DNA of 64,000 bases, taken from positions 86,653 through 150,652 of the forward strand of contig JAVKIE010000007.1 of NCBI GenBank assembly GCA_031459615.1, given 5' to 3'. Below, in pieces: positions 51,855-60,096 of the stretch. Origin of the DNA: Calidihabitans tengchongensis. GTDB taxonomy: Bacteria > Sysuimicrobiota > Sysuimicrobiia > Sysuimicrobiales > Kaftiobacteriaceae. The position numbers and the translations under genes are program-made. The stretch's first letter is position 1; the number at the start of each line of letters is the position of its first letter. The notes under the pieces were generated by a model that saw only the letters and a list, made by a program, of their open reading frames with translations, was not told where the DNA came from and ran no database searches.

Positions 51855-52802
51855 GTGTCCGAGCGCGACGTCTTCGCCGTCCAGGAGTTCCCCCTCAAGG
51901 GTCTGTGGTTCTACGACCGGTACACCGACAGCGAGGTGCACGTCCACCGCTGCGGGGAGGTGGTCGCCCGCGCCCGCACGGCCTACCAGGACGTGCTCAT
52001 CCAGCGGTGTGACCACCTGGGCCTGTGCCTGGTGGTGGACGGCAAGATCCAGTCCGCCGAGGTGGACGAGTACATCTACCACGAGCTGCTGGTCCACCCG
52101 GCCATGCTGGCCCACCCCCATCCCCGGCGGGTGCTGGTGTGCGGGGGCGGGGAAGGGGCGCCTCTGCGGGAGGTCCTGCGCCACCCGTCGGTGGAGTCGG
52201 TGGTGATGGTGGACATCGACCGGGAGCTGGTGGACCTCTGCCGCCGCCACCTGCCGTCCTGGCACGCCGGGGCGTTTGACGACCCGCGGGTGGAGGTGGT
52301 CTACGGCGACGCCCGCGCCTACGTCGAGCGGACCGACCGCCGCTTCGATGTCGTGATCAACGACATCACCGACCCCATCGAGGGCGGGCCCAGCAAGCTG
52401 CTGTACACCCGCCAGTTCTACGCGGCCGTGGCCCGGGTTCTGGAGCCGGGCGGCGTGTTCGTCACCCAGGCCATCGGCGTCCACTACGACGCCGGGGACC
52501 GCCTCCACGCGGCGATCCACCGGACCGTGCGCGAGGTCTTCCCCCACACCCGCTCCTACTGCGAGTACGTCATGTCGTTTGACTACCCGTGGGCCTTCGT
52601 GGCCGGGTCGCGGGAGCCGGTGTGGGAGGACCTGGACGACCCCGCGGAGGTGGACCGCCGCCTGCGGGAGCGCGGGGTGGAGCTGCGCTTTTACGACGGC
52701 ATCACCCACCGCCGGGTCATGAGCCTGCCCCGGCCCCTGCGGCTGCTGATCGAGCAGCAGGCCACCATCATCACCGACGAACACCCTTTGGTCGTCGACT
52801 GA
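51855..52802 (+). CDS. speE: Spermidine synthase-like aminopropyltransferase
   Basis: 315 residues from GTG 51855, chosen because CAGGAGG lies 6 bp before it. SAM-type motif RVLVCGGGEGAPLREVL, VVMVDIDRELVDLCR, and VVINDITDPIEGGPSKLLYT. Pattern close to the Thermus-type enzyme, which uses agmatine or other amines, so the acceptor may not be putrescine. Donor is decarboxylated SAM. Confidence 0.92.
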   Translation: MSERDVFAVQEFPLKGLWFYDRYTDSEVHVHRCGEVVARARTAYQDVLIQRCDHLGLCLVVDGKIQSAEVDEYIYHELLVHPAMLAHPHPRRVLVCGGGEGAPLREVLRHPSVESVVMVDIDRELVDLCRRHLPSWHAGAFDDPRVEVVYGDARAYVERTDRRFDVVINDITDPIEGGPSKLLYTRQFYAAVARVLEPGGVFVTQAIGVHYDAGDRLHAAIHRTVREVFPHTRSYCEYVMSFDYPWAFVAGSREPVWEDLDDPAEVDRRLRERGVELRFYDGITHRRVMSLPRPLRLLIEQQATIITDEHPLVVD

Positions 52803-52814
52803 CACCTGCGACGG

Positions 52815-53022
52815 ACTCCCTCTCCCTCCGGGAGAGGGCGCGGGTGAGGGCCCGGCAGAGACAATACCTTCCCTCTCCCTGTGGGAGAGGGTTAGGGTGA
52901 GGGCGTGGGAGGAGGTTAGGGTGAGGGCCCGGGAGAAGGCGGGGGAGAGGCTGGGGAGAGGACGGGTTTGAGGAAGCGAGTATGCTGATCCCGGACTCCT
53001 GATCCCGGATCCCGGATCGCCG
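52815..53022. repeat. Intergenic repeat mosaic
   Basis: Two CCCTCTCCC/GGGAGAGGG hairpins (52819-52850, 52871-52903), G-rich GGGTGAGGG tails, then CTGATCCCGGATCCCGG string (52999-53015). It ends right at the next ATG, leaving no Shine-Dalgarno. Confidence 0.8.
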
Positions 53023-53024
53023 CC

Positions 53025-54182
53025 ATGCGCATCGAGCTGACCGACGAGCAGCGCCTCATCCACCAGACCGTCCGCGAGTTCGCCCGCGCCGAGCTGCGCC
53101 CCCACGCTGCCCGGTGGGACCGCGAGGGACACTTTCCCCTGGACCTGGTCCCCCGGATGGCCGCCCTGGGCCTGTGGGGTCTGATGGTCCCCGCCGACTA
53201 CGGCGGGGCCGGCCTGGACACGGTGAGCGCCATGCTGGCGATCGAGGCCGTTGCCTGGGGAGACGCCGGCATCGGTCTCAGCGTGGCGTCCCACAACTCC
53301 CTGTGCACCGGCCACATCCTCCACTTCGGCAGCCCCGAGCAGAAGCGCCGCTACCTGCCCCGGCTGGCCCGGGGCGGATCCCTGGGCGCCTGGTGCCTGA
53401 CCGAGCCCGTCGCCGGCAGCGACGCGGCCGCCATCCAGACGCGGGCGGTGCGCCGCGGACGAGGGTGGGTCCTCACCGGCACCAAGGTCTTCGTCACCCA
53501 GGGCAGCGTGGCCGGCGTCTACGTGGTCATGGCCGTCACCGACCCCCAGGCCGGGCGGCGCGGCATCTCGGCGTTCATCGTCGAGCGGGACGCCCCGGGG
53601 CTGCGGGTGGGCAAGAAGGAGGACAAGCTGGGGGTGCGGTCCAGCGACACCGCCGAGGTGGTGCTGGAGGACTGCGAGGTGCCCGCCGACGCGCTGATCG
53701 GCCCGGAAGGCGACGGCTACCGCCAGGCGATGCGCGTCCTCGAGCGCGGCCGCATCGGCATCGGCGCCCTGGCGGTGGGCATCGGCCGCGCCGCCCTGGA
53801 CGACAGCCTGGCCTACGCCCGCCAGAGGACTGCCTTCGGCAAACCCCTGGTGGAGCACCAGGCCATCCAGTTCATGCTGGCCGACATGGCCACCGAGCTG
53901 GACGCCGCCTGGCTGCTGGTCCTGCGGGCCGCCCAGCTGGCGGACCTGGGCCAGCCCTTCCGCCGGGAGGCCTCCATGGCCAAGCTCTTCGCCTCCGAAG
54001 CGGCCGCCCGCGCCGCCACCCGGGCCGTCCAGATCCACGGCGGCTACGGCTTCATCAAGGACTACCCCGTGGAGCGCTACTACCGGGACGTCAAGCTCAC
54101 CGAGATCGGCGAGGGAACCTCCGAGATCCAGCGAATCATCATTGCCAAGTCCCTGCTGGAAGGCTACCTGCGAGAGGGATAA
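53025..54182 (+). CDS. Acyl-CoA dehydrogenase (short-chain type)
   Basis: 385 residues. WCLTEPVAGSDAAAIQ FAD signature, SDTAEVVLEDCEVPAD, and C-terminal IHGGYGFIKDYPVERYYRD with the catalytic glutamate in GEGTSEIQR. Butyryl-CoA dehydrogenase-like. Second ACAD of the window, not a close copy of the one at 22222. ATG 53025, no clear ribosome-binding site because a GATCCC repeat abuts it. Confidence 0.93.
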   Translation: MRIELTDEQRLIHQTVREFARAELRPHAARWDREGHFPLDLVPRMAALGLWGLMVPADYGGAGLDTVSAMLAIEAVAWGDAGIGLSVASHNSLCTGHILHFGSPEQKRRYLPRLARGGSLGAWCLTEPVAGSDAAAIQTRAVRRGRGWVLTGTKVFVTQGSVAGVYVVMAVTDPQAGRRGISAFIVERDAPGLRVGKKEDKLGVRSSDTAEVVLEDCEVPADALIGPEGDGYRQAMRVLERGRIGIGALAVGIGRAALDDSLAYARQRTAFGKPLVEHQAIQFMLADMATELDAAWLLVLRAAQLADLGQPFRREASMAKLFASEAAARAATRAVQIHGGYGFIKDYPVERYYRDVKLTEIGEGTSEIQRIIIAKSLLEGYLREG

Positions 54183-54183
54183 C

Positions 54184-54238
54184 ACTCCCTTCTCCCTCCG
54201 GGAGAGGGCGAGGGTGAGGGCCCGGGAAAGGGCGAGGA
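54184..54238. repeat. CCCTCTCCC hairpin repeat
   Basis: CCTTCTCCCTCCGGGAGAGGGCGAGGGTGAGGGC copy, 66-bp gap before the next ATG. Confidence 0.75.
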
Positions 54239-54248
54239 CGAGCCACGG

Positions 54249-56105
54249 ATGCACCGGTCAGCTCACCCATTTCTGGAGCGCCTGCAGGAAGGCGTCCTGC
54301 TGGCCGACGGCGCCATGGGCACCCAGCTCTACGCCCGCGGCGTGCCGTTTGACCAGTGCTTTGACGCCCTCAACCTCACCCGGCCCGACCTGGTCCGCCA
54401 GATCCACCTGGACTACATCCACAGCGGCGCCGAGCTGATCGAGACCAACACCTTCGGCGCCAACCGGTTCAAGCTCGCCCAGCACGCCCTGGCTCACCGC
54501 CTGGGCGAGATCAACCGGGCCGGCGCGGCCCTCGCCCGGGAGACCGCCGACGCGGCGGGCCGCCCGGTGTTCGTGGCGGGCTCGATGGGGCCCATCGGCC
54601 GCCCCATGGCCCCCCTGGGCGCCGTCAGTCCGGAGGAGGTCCGCCAGGCCTACGCCGAGCAGGCGGCGGCCCTGGTGGAGGGCGGGTGCGACGTCCTGAT
54701 CCTGGAGACGTTCACCGACCTCGCCGAGCTGGTGGAGGCGGTGCGGGGCGTGCGGGATGCCACCGACGTCCCTCTGATCGCCCAGATGACCTTCACCCAG
54801 GAGGGCCGGACCCTGCTGGGCCACGAGCCGGCGGAGATCGTGCGGACGCTGGAGGCGCTGCCGGTGGACGTGGTGGGGGCCAACTGCAGCGTGGGGTCGC
54901 TGGGGATCCTCCAGGTGATCCAGCGCATGGCCGCCGCCTCGCCCGCGGTCTTCCTGTCGGCGATGCCCAACGCCGGCTTTCCCGCCTACGTGGGCGGCCG
55001 CTACATCTACGTCTCCACGCCTTCCTACATGGCCGGCCACGCCCGCCAGATGGCCGCGCTCGGCGCGCGGATCGTCGGCGGGTGCTGCGGCACCACCCCC
55101 GAGCACATCGCCGCCATGCGGGAGGCCCTGGCCGGCCCCGCCCCCGCCGTCACCACGGCGGTGGTGGAGTTTCCTCCGGCCCGGCCGCCCGCCGAGGAAC
55201 CCGCAGCGCGCCCGGAGCCCACGCCGCTGGCCCAGAAGCTGGGCCGGACCTTCGTGATCACGGTGGAGGTGGATCCTCCCCGCGGGGCGCAGGACCGGCG
55301 GGAGCTGGACGGCTGCCGGCGCCTGCAGGAGGCCGGGGTGGACGCCGTGGACGTCGCCGACAACCCCCTGGCCCGGCTGCGGATGAGCCCGTGGGCCATG
55401 TGCGCCCGGATCCAGAGCGAGGTCGGGCTGGAGACGGTCCTGCACTTCACCACCCGGGACCGCAACCTGGTGCGGCTGCAGTCGGACCTGCTGGCGGTGC
55501 ACGCCCTGGGCGTGCGCAACGTCCTGGTCCTGCGGGGCGACCCGCCCCAGATGGGCGACTATCCCAACGCCACGGCCGTCTCCGACGTCACCCCCTCAGG
55601 ACTGGTGCGCCTGATCAAGGAGTTCAACCGCGGCCGCGACCAGTCGGGCAACCCCATCGGGGCGCCTACCGCCTTCACGGTCGGGGTGGCCCTCAACCTG
55701 GCGGCGGCGGATCTGGACCGGGAAGTCCGGGTCCTGGAGCGCAAGGTGCGGGCCGGCGCCGACTTCATCTGCACCATGCCCATCTACGACCCGGAGGTGC
55801 TGGACCGCTTCCTGCGTGTGGCCGGCGGGCTGCCCCTGCCGACCCTGGTGGGAGTGCTGCCCCTGGTCAGCCACCGCCATGCCGAGTTCCTGCACAACGA
55901 GGTGCCCGGCTTCCGCGTGCCCGACTGGGTCCGGGAGCGGATGCGGCTGGCCACCGACGCCAGGGCCGAGGGCATCCGCATCGCCCACGCCCTCGTCGAG
56001 GCGATCCGCGGCCGGGTGGCCGGCCTGTACCTGATTCCGTCCTTCGGCCGCTTCGATGCGGTGCTGGAACTCGTCCGCCTTGCGCGCCGCGCGGCGGTAC
56101 CCTAA
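54249..56105 (+). CDS. Homocysteine S-methyltransferase-MetF fusion
   Basis: 618 residues. Residues 1-300 are a homocysteine methyltransferase barrel: DGAMGTQLYARG, GANCSVGSLGI (zinc C), GGCCGTTPEHI (zinc CC). Residues 320-618 are methylenetetrahydrofolate reductase: FVITVEVDPPRGA, NVLVLRGDPPQMGDY, PTAFTVGVALN. YitJ-type proteins have this design. It lacks the cobalamin and folate barrels of full MetH, so it needs another methyl donor partner. It is followed by a split MetE-like pair. Confidence 0.92.
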   Translation: MHRSAHPFLERLQEGVLLADGAMGTQLYARGVPFDQCFDALNLTRPDLVRQIHLDYIHSGAELIETNTFGANRFKLAQHALAHRLGEINRAGAALARETADAAGRPVFVAGSMGPIGRPMAPLGAVSPEEVRQAYAEQAAALVEGGCDVLILETFTDLAELVEAVRGVRDATDVPLIAQMTFTQEGRTLLGHEPAEIVRTLEALPVDVVGANCSVGSLGILQVIQRMAAASPAVFLSAMPNAGFPAYVGGRYIYVSTPSYMAGHARQMAALGARIVGGCCGTTPEHIAAMREALAGPAPAVTTAVVEFPPARPPAEEPAARPEPTPLAQKLGRTFVITVEVDPPRGAQDRRELDGCRRLQEAGVDAVDVADNPLARLRMSPWAMCARIQSEVGLETVLHFTTRDRNLVRLQSDLLAVHALGVRNVLVLRGDPPQMGDYPNATAVSDVTPSGLVRLIKEFNRGRDQSGNPIGAPTAFTVGVALNLAAADLDREVRVLERKVRAGADFICTMPIYDPEVLDRFLRVAGGLPLPTLVGVLPLVSHRHAEFLHNEVPGFRVPDWVRERMRLATDARAEGIRIAHALVEAIRGRVAGLYLIPSFGRFDAVLELVRLARRAAVP

Positions 56106-56147
56106 ACTAACGGAAGCGCAAAACAAACCACCCCCCTCTCCTTTTGA

Positions 56148-56340
56148 GCGACGTAACACCTCCCTCTCCCTCCGGGAGAGGGCGGGGTGAGGGCAGGGGA
56201 GAGAGATGACACCTTTCCCTCTCCCTCCGGAAGAGGGCTGGTGAGGGCAGGGGAGAGAGATGACACCCCTTCCCCTCTCCCTCCGGGAGAGGGCGAGGGT
56301 GAGGGCAGGGGAGAGGGTGGGGAGAGGGCTAGGTGAGGAA
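56148..56340. repeat. Intergenic repeat mosaic
   Basis: Three CCCTCTCCC/GGGAGAGGG hairpin units in tandem (56160-56190, 56216-56245, 56272-56302), each with GGGTGAGGGC tail, 56 bp period. Downstream of the MetF fusion, before the MetE-like pair. Confidence 0.85.
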
Positions 56341-56358
56341 CAGAGTGAGGGCCGACCA

Positions 56359-57345
56359 GTGATCACCACCGTGATCGGCAGCTACCCCAAGATCCCCGAT
56401 CCCCCGGCGCCCGGCCGCTGGCGCACCACCGTCGAGAAGGTCCAGAAGGGCCAGGCGACCGAGGCCGAGCTGCGCCGGGTGGAGGACGAGGTCACCCTGG
56501 AGGTGATCCGCGAGCAGGTGGACGCCGGCGTGGACCTGATCACCGACGGCCAGATCCGGTGGGAAGACGGTCAGACCTACTTCGCCCGCCGCCTGCGGGG
56601 CTTTTCCATCAACGGGCTGCAGCGCTACTTCGACACCAACGTCTACTACCGGGAGCCCGTCGCCGAGGGCGAGGTGGCGTGGGTGGAGCCCATCACCGTG
56701 GCCGACTTCGAGTTCGCCCGCCGGCACAGCCCCCGGCCGGTCAAGCCCGTGGTCACCGGGCCGTTCACCCTGGCCCGGCTCAGCCGCAACCGCCACTACC
56801 CCTCCGACCGCGACTTCGCCCTGGCCCTGGCCCGCGCCCTGAACAGCGAGCTGCGCGCCCTCCAGGCCGCCGGGGCCGAGGTGATCCAGGTGGACGAGCC
56901 GGCCCTGTGCGCCCACAAGGCCGACTACCCGCTGTTCGCCGAGGCGATGGCCGTCCTCACCGAGGGCGTCACCGCCCGCACGGTCCTGGCCACCTACTTC
57001 GGGGACATCAACGGCCTGTACCCGCAGATTCTGGACCTGCCCTTTGAGGTGATCGGCCTGGACTTCGTGGCCGGGCACCGCAACTGGGACGTGATCCGCC
57101 GGGCGCCGTTCACCCGCGGCCTGATGGCCGGCCTGCTGGATGCCCGCAACACCCGCCTGGAGCCGGTGGACGAGCTGGTCGCCGCCGTCCGGCGGCTGGC
57201 GGAGGTGGTGCCGCCCGACCGCCTGCAGCTGGCGCCCAGCGCGGGCCTGGAGTTCCTGCCCCGCGGGGTGGCCCGGCGCAAGCTGGCCCGTCTGGTGGAG
57301 GCCGCCCGCGCGGCGGAGGGCGTCCTGCGGGAGGCGCGGGCATGA
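56359..57345 (+). CDS. MetE-like protein, N-terminal-half type (no zinc site)
   Basis: 328 residues, one MetE-type barrel. TTVIGSYPKIP, QVDEPAL and ATYFGDINGLYPQILDLP match the N-terminal barrel of cobalamin-independent methionine synthase. The zinc ligands of the catalytic barrel are absent: HxC is replaced by ATY and the late Cys by SAG. GTG 56359. It overlaps the zinc-bearing partner by 4 bp, so the two likely form one enzyme, as in split MetE genes of some archaea. Confidence 0.85.
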   Translation: MITTVIGSYPKIPDPPAPGRWRTTVEKVQKGQATEAELRRVEDEVTLEVIREQVDAGVDLITDGQIRWEDGQTYFARRLRGFSINGLQRYFDTNVYYREPVAEGEVAWVEPITVADFEFARRHSPRPVKPVVTGPFTLARLSRNRHYPSDRDFALALARALNSELRALQAAGAEVIQVDEPALCAHKADYPLFAEAMAVLTEGVTARTVLATYFGDINGLYPQILDLPFEVIGLDFVAGHRNWDVIRRAPFTRGLMAGLLDARNTRLEPVDELVAAVRRLAEVVPPDRLQLAPSAGLEFLPRGVARRKLARLVEAARAAEGVLREARA

Positions 57346-58313
57346 GCCTGCCCCTGCTGCCCACCACCGCCGTCGGCAGCTACCCCAAGCCGGACTACCT
57401 GCTGGAGGCGCGCCGCAAGTTTGCCCGCCGGCAGATTTCCAAAGAGGAACTGACCGAGCTGGAGCGCCGGGCGACCCGGGAGTGGATCCGCATCCAGGAG
57501 GAGGTCGGCCTGGACCTGCTGGTGGACGGCGAGCAGTACCGGGGCGACATGGTGGCCTACTTCGCCGACGAGATGGAGGGGTTCGCCATCGCCGGCCTGG
57601 TGCGGTCGTACGGCAACCGCTACTACCCCAAGCCGGTGGTGGTGGGCCCGGTGGGCCGCCGCCGCCCGGTGACCGTCGAGTGGTTCACCTTCGCCCAGTC
57701 GCTGACCGGGCGGCCGGTGAAGGGGATGCTGACGGGCCCGTACACCATCGCCGAGTGGTCGTTCAACGAGTACTACCCCACCCGGCGGGAACTGGTCCTG
57801 GAGCTGGCCCGGGCCATCCACGAGGAGGCCCTGGACCTGGAGCGGGCCGGCGCCCGCTACATCCAGATCGACGAGCCGGCCATCCACACCCGCCCCGAGG
57901 AGGACTTCGACCTGGCCCGGGAGGCGATGGAGATCGTCACCGACGGCCTGAGCGCCTACACGGTGACCCACATCTGCTACGGCGACGTGCCCCGCATCTA
58001 CCCGGCGATGCTCTCCCTGGCCGTCCACCAGCTGGACCTGGCCCTCAAGAACGAGGAGTTCGCCCTGCTGGAGACGTTCAGGACGGCGCCGTTCACCAAG
58101 GACATCGGGCTGGGGGTGGTGGACGCCCACTCCCACCGGGTGGAGTCGGTGGAGGAGATCGCCGACGGCATCCGCCGGGCGATGGAGGTCATCCCCGTCG
58201 AGCAGATCTACATCTCCCCGGACTGCGGGCTGAAGACCCGCACCATCGAGGAGACTGTCGGCAAGCTGCGCAACATGGTGGCCGCCGCCCGCCTCGTCCG
58301 CAGCGAGCTGTAG
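57342..58313 (+). CDS. MetE-like protein, catalytic-half type
   Basis: 323 residues. TTAVGSYPKPDYL start, TGPYTIAEWSF, IQIDEPAIHTRPEE, zinc ligands H210 and C212 (VTHICYGDV), an acidic ligand near 238-239, and C295 (ISPDCGLKTR). Transfers methyl to homocysteine. Single-barrel core-MetE enzymes use a corrinoid-protein methyl donor rather than methyl-THF, so the donor is uncertain here. ATG 57342, coupled to the preceding gene. Confidence 0.88.
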   Translation: MSLPLLPTTAVGSYPKPDYLLEARRKFARRQISKEELTELERRATREWIRIQEEVGLDLLVDGEQYRGDMVAYFADEMEGFAIAGLVRSYGNRYYPKPVVVGPVGRRRPVTVEWFTFAQSLTGRPVKGMLTGPYTIAEWSFNEYYPTRRELVLELARAIHEEALDLERAGARYIQIDEPAIHTRPEEDFDLAREAMEIVTDGLSAYTVTHICYGDVPRIYPAMLSLAVHQLDLALKNEEFALLETFRTAPFTKDIGLGVVDAHSHRVESVEEIADGIRRAMEVIPVEQIYISPDCGLKTRTIEETVGKLRNMVAAARLVRSEL

Positions 58314-58337
58314 CCCCCGCACCCCGCCCCGCTACCT

Positions 58338-58505
58338 CCCCTCCCTCTGGGGAAGAGAGTCGGTGAGGGCCGGGAGAGGTCATTCTGGGAGAGGGCCAGG
58401 GTGAGGGCCCGGGAGAGAGATGACACCTTCCCCTCTCCCTCTGGGAGAGGGTGCGGGTGAGGGGTAGTACACTTCAACCTTGGACCCTCGACGTAGTAGG
58501 AGGGT
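58338..58505. repeat. Intergenic repeat mosaic
   Basis: CCCTCCCTCTGGGGAAGAG (58338-58356), two further CCCTCTCCC/GGGAGAGG copies, then GTAGTACACTTCAACCTTGGACCC (58464-58487). The next GATCCC string follows (58510-58530). Confidence 0.75.
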
Positions 58506-58577
58506 GCCGCAGTCCCTGATCCCAGACCCCACGGTTGCCGTCCCCGGTCCCGACTTTCGCCCATCCCCGCCAGCGTG

Positions 58578-58583
58578 TACACT
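58578..58583 (+). promoter_or_regulatory. -10 box of the SRPBCC gene
   Basis: TACACT, 10 bp before ATG 58594, no Shine-Dalgarno, so very short leader. Confidence 0.5.
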
Positions 58584-58593
58584 AGCCGGTGAC

Positions 58594-59253
58594 ATGGTGA
58601 AGGTCGAAGGCCGCCGCATCATCCGCGCCCCCGTCCAGAAGGTCTTCCAGCTGGTCAGCCGCCTGGACGCCCAGCCCAGGGTCACCGGCCTGTGGCTGAC
58701 CGCCGACCTGCTGGAGCGCCGCTCCAACACCCTCACGGTCTACTACCGCGGCTACTTCGGCGGCATCCCGGTGGAGTCCGTCCAGCGCGCCGTCCTGCAC
58801 CCCAACCGGCGGATCGAGTTCCGCCAGACCCGCGGGGGCCTGCGGACGTTCCGGGGACAGTACACGCTGAAGTCCGTGGACGGGGACACCGAACTCGCCC
58901 TGACGGTGGAAGCCGACGTCGGCATCCCCCTGATCTCCGAGGAGTCCGCCCGGCGCGTCCTGCGCGCCTTCGTGGAGCGCAGTCTGGACAAGTTCAAGCT
59001 GACGGCCGAGCGCGACCTGCCCCGGGTCACCCGGAAGGCTCAGGAGCCGCAGAACGTTTCCGAGGAAGCCGTACAGCCGGCGTCGGACGCCGGACCTGCT
59101 CCCGCCGGGCCCGCGCCCGCGGAACCCCAGCCCTCTCCGCCACAGACCGCCGCCCCGTTGACTTCGCCGCAGCCTCAGCAGGCCGGGACCACCGGCGGCC
59201 GCCGCCGGCGCCGCCGCCGCCGCTCCCGCCGCCCCACCCCTCCGACGCAGTAA
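58594..59253 (+). CDS. SRPBCC-fold protein with Arg-rich tail
   Basis: 219 residues. Residues 1-145 resemble a START/SRPBCC lipid- or coenzyme-binding fold (RRIIRAPVQKVFQLVSRLD). Residues 150-205 are Pro/Ala/Gln-rich linker, and the end is GGRRRRRRRRSRRPTPPTQ, a highly basic tail that may bind nucleic acid or membrane. Function unknown. ATG 58594. Confidence 0.7.
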   Translation: MVKVEGRRIIRAPVQKVFQLVSRLDAQPRVTGLWLTADLLERRSNTLTVYYRGYFGGIPVESVQRAVLHPNRRIEFRQTRGGLRTFRGQYTLKSVDGDTELALTVEADVGIPLISEESARRVLRAFVERSLDKFKLTAERDLPRVTRKAQEPQNVSEEAVQPASDAGPAPAGPAPAEPQPSPPQTAAPLTSPQPQQAGTTGGRRRRRRRRSRRPTPPTQ

Positions 59254-59294
59254 TTCCGCTCTCCACGGCGACGCGAACGCGCGCCCCCCACAAC

Positions 59295-59420
59295 TCCCCT
59301 CTCCTCCGGGGGTTAATATACGCGCCCCTCTCCCTCCGGAAGAGGGCTCGGGTGAGATGACACCTCCCCTCTCCCTCCGGAAGAGGGCTCGGAACACCTC
59401 CCCTGTCCCTCCGGGTCAAC
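59295..59420. repeat. Intergenic repeat mosaic
   Basis: Partial and whole CCCTCTCCC units (59295-59310, 59324-59350, 59366-59392, 59399-59415), some cut short. Between the SRPBCC gene and the DUF971 gene. Confidence 0.7.
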
Positions 59421-59447
59421 GCGTAAGTTCCGGACCCGGTCCCGTAG

Positions 59448-59453
59448 TACACT
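59448..59453 (+). promoter_or_regulatory. -10 box of the DUF971 gene
   Basis: TACACT, 14 bp before GTG 59468. Confidence 0.45.
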
Positions 59454-59467
59454 CTTGACCAGACGCC

Positions 59468-59848
59468 GTGAGCCCCCGGATGCCCGTCCCCACCCAGATC
59501 GGCAGCGTCGCCGACGCGACCTTCACCATCACCTGGTCCGACGGCCACCGCTCCACCTACACCTGGCAGAGCCTCCGCCTGAACTGCCCGTGCGCCCGCT
59601 GCCGGGGAGAGCCCGGCTACACGCCGCGCCCACTGACCGCAAAGGATGTTCCCCCGACCATCCGGGCCCTGCGGGTCGAGCGGGTGGGCGCTTACGCCCT
59701 GCGCTTTGTCTGGATGGACGGCCACGACACCGGCATCTATCCCTTCCCGCTGCTGCGCTTCGAGTTGTGCCAGTGCGACGACTGCACCCGCGCGCGTGCA
59801 AAATCGCGGACGCCCGGAGCCGCGGACGCGGAAGACCCACCCAGATAG
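59468..59848 (+). CDS. DUF971 (GBBH-like N-terminal) protein
   Basis: 126 residues. TITWSDGHRSTYTWQSLRLNCPCARC and C-terminal LCQCDDCTRAR; four to five cysteines could bind zinc or Fe-S. The domain also opens gamma-butyrobetaine hydroxylase. Stand-alone DUF971 genes often stand near mrp/apbC, as here, which hints at Fe-S work. GTG 59468 or ATG 59480. Confidence 0.82.
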   Translation: MSPRMPVPTQIGSVADATFTITWSDGHRSTYTWQSLRLNCPCARCRGEPGYTPRPLTAKDVPPTIRALRVERVGAYALRFVWMDGHDTGIYPFPLLRFELCQCDDCTRARAKSRTPGAADAEDPPR

Positions 59849-59885
59849 GCCGACACTCCCATCAACACCACTCCCCCCTGGCGAT

Positions 59886-60030
59886 ATCGCCCCCCTCTCC
59901 CTCCGGGAGAGGGCGCGGGTGAGGGCTGGGTGAGATAAACTCCCCTCTCCCTCCGGGAGAGGGTGCGGGTGAGGGCGGGGGAGAGTCGACATCTTCCCCT
60001 CTCCCTTTGGGAGAGGGCAGGGTGAGGGCA
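59886..60030. repeat. Intergenic repeat mosaic
   Basis: Three CCCCTCTCCCTCCGGGAGAGGG units (59893-59925, 59941-59978, 59997-60030) with GGGTGAGGGC tails, about 50-bp period. Confidence 0.85.
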
Positions 60031-60033
60031 TCT

Positions 60034-60063
60034 TTGACACCCCGCGACGGCCGATGCTAGCAT
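60034..60063 (+). promoter_or_regulatory. Promoter of mrp
   Basis: -35 TTGACA (60034-60039), 18-bp spacer, -10 TAGCAT (60058-60063). It begins right after a repeat unit. Confidence 0.72.
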
Positions 60064-60096
60064 GAAGGTTGACGCCATTTTCCCGAGAGGCATCCC

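Noticed and set aside
56148..56340. CRISPR array
   Set aside because: Repeats have about 50-bp period, but the spacers are G-rich variants of the same module, not unique sequences, and no cas genes are present.
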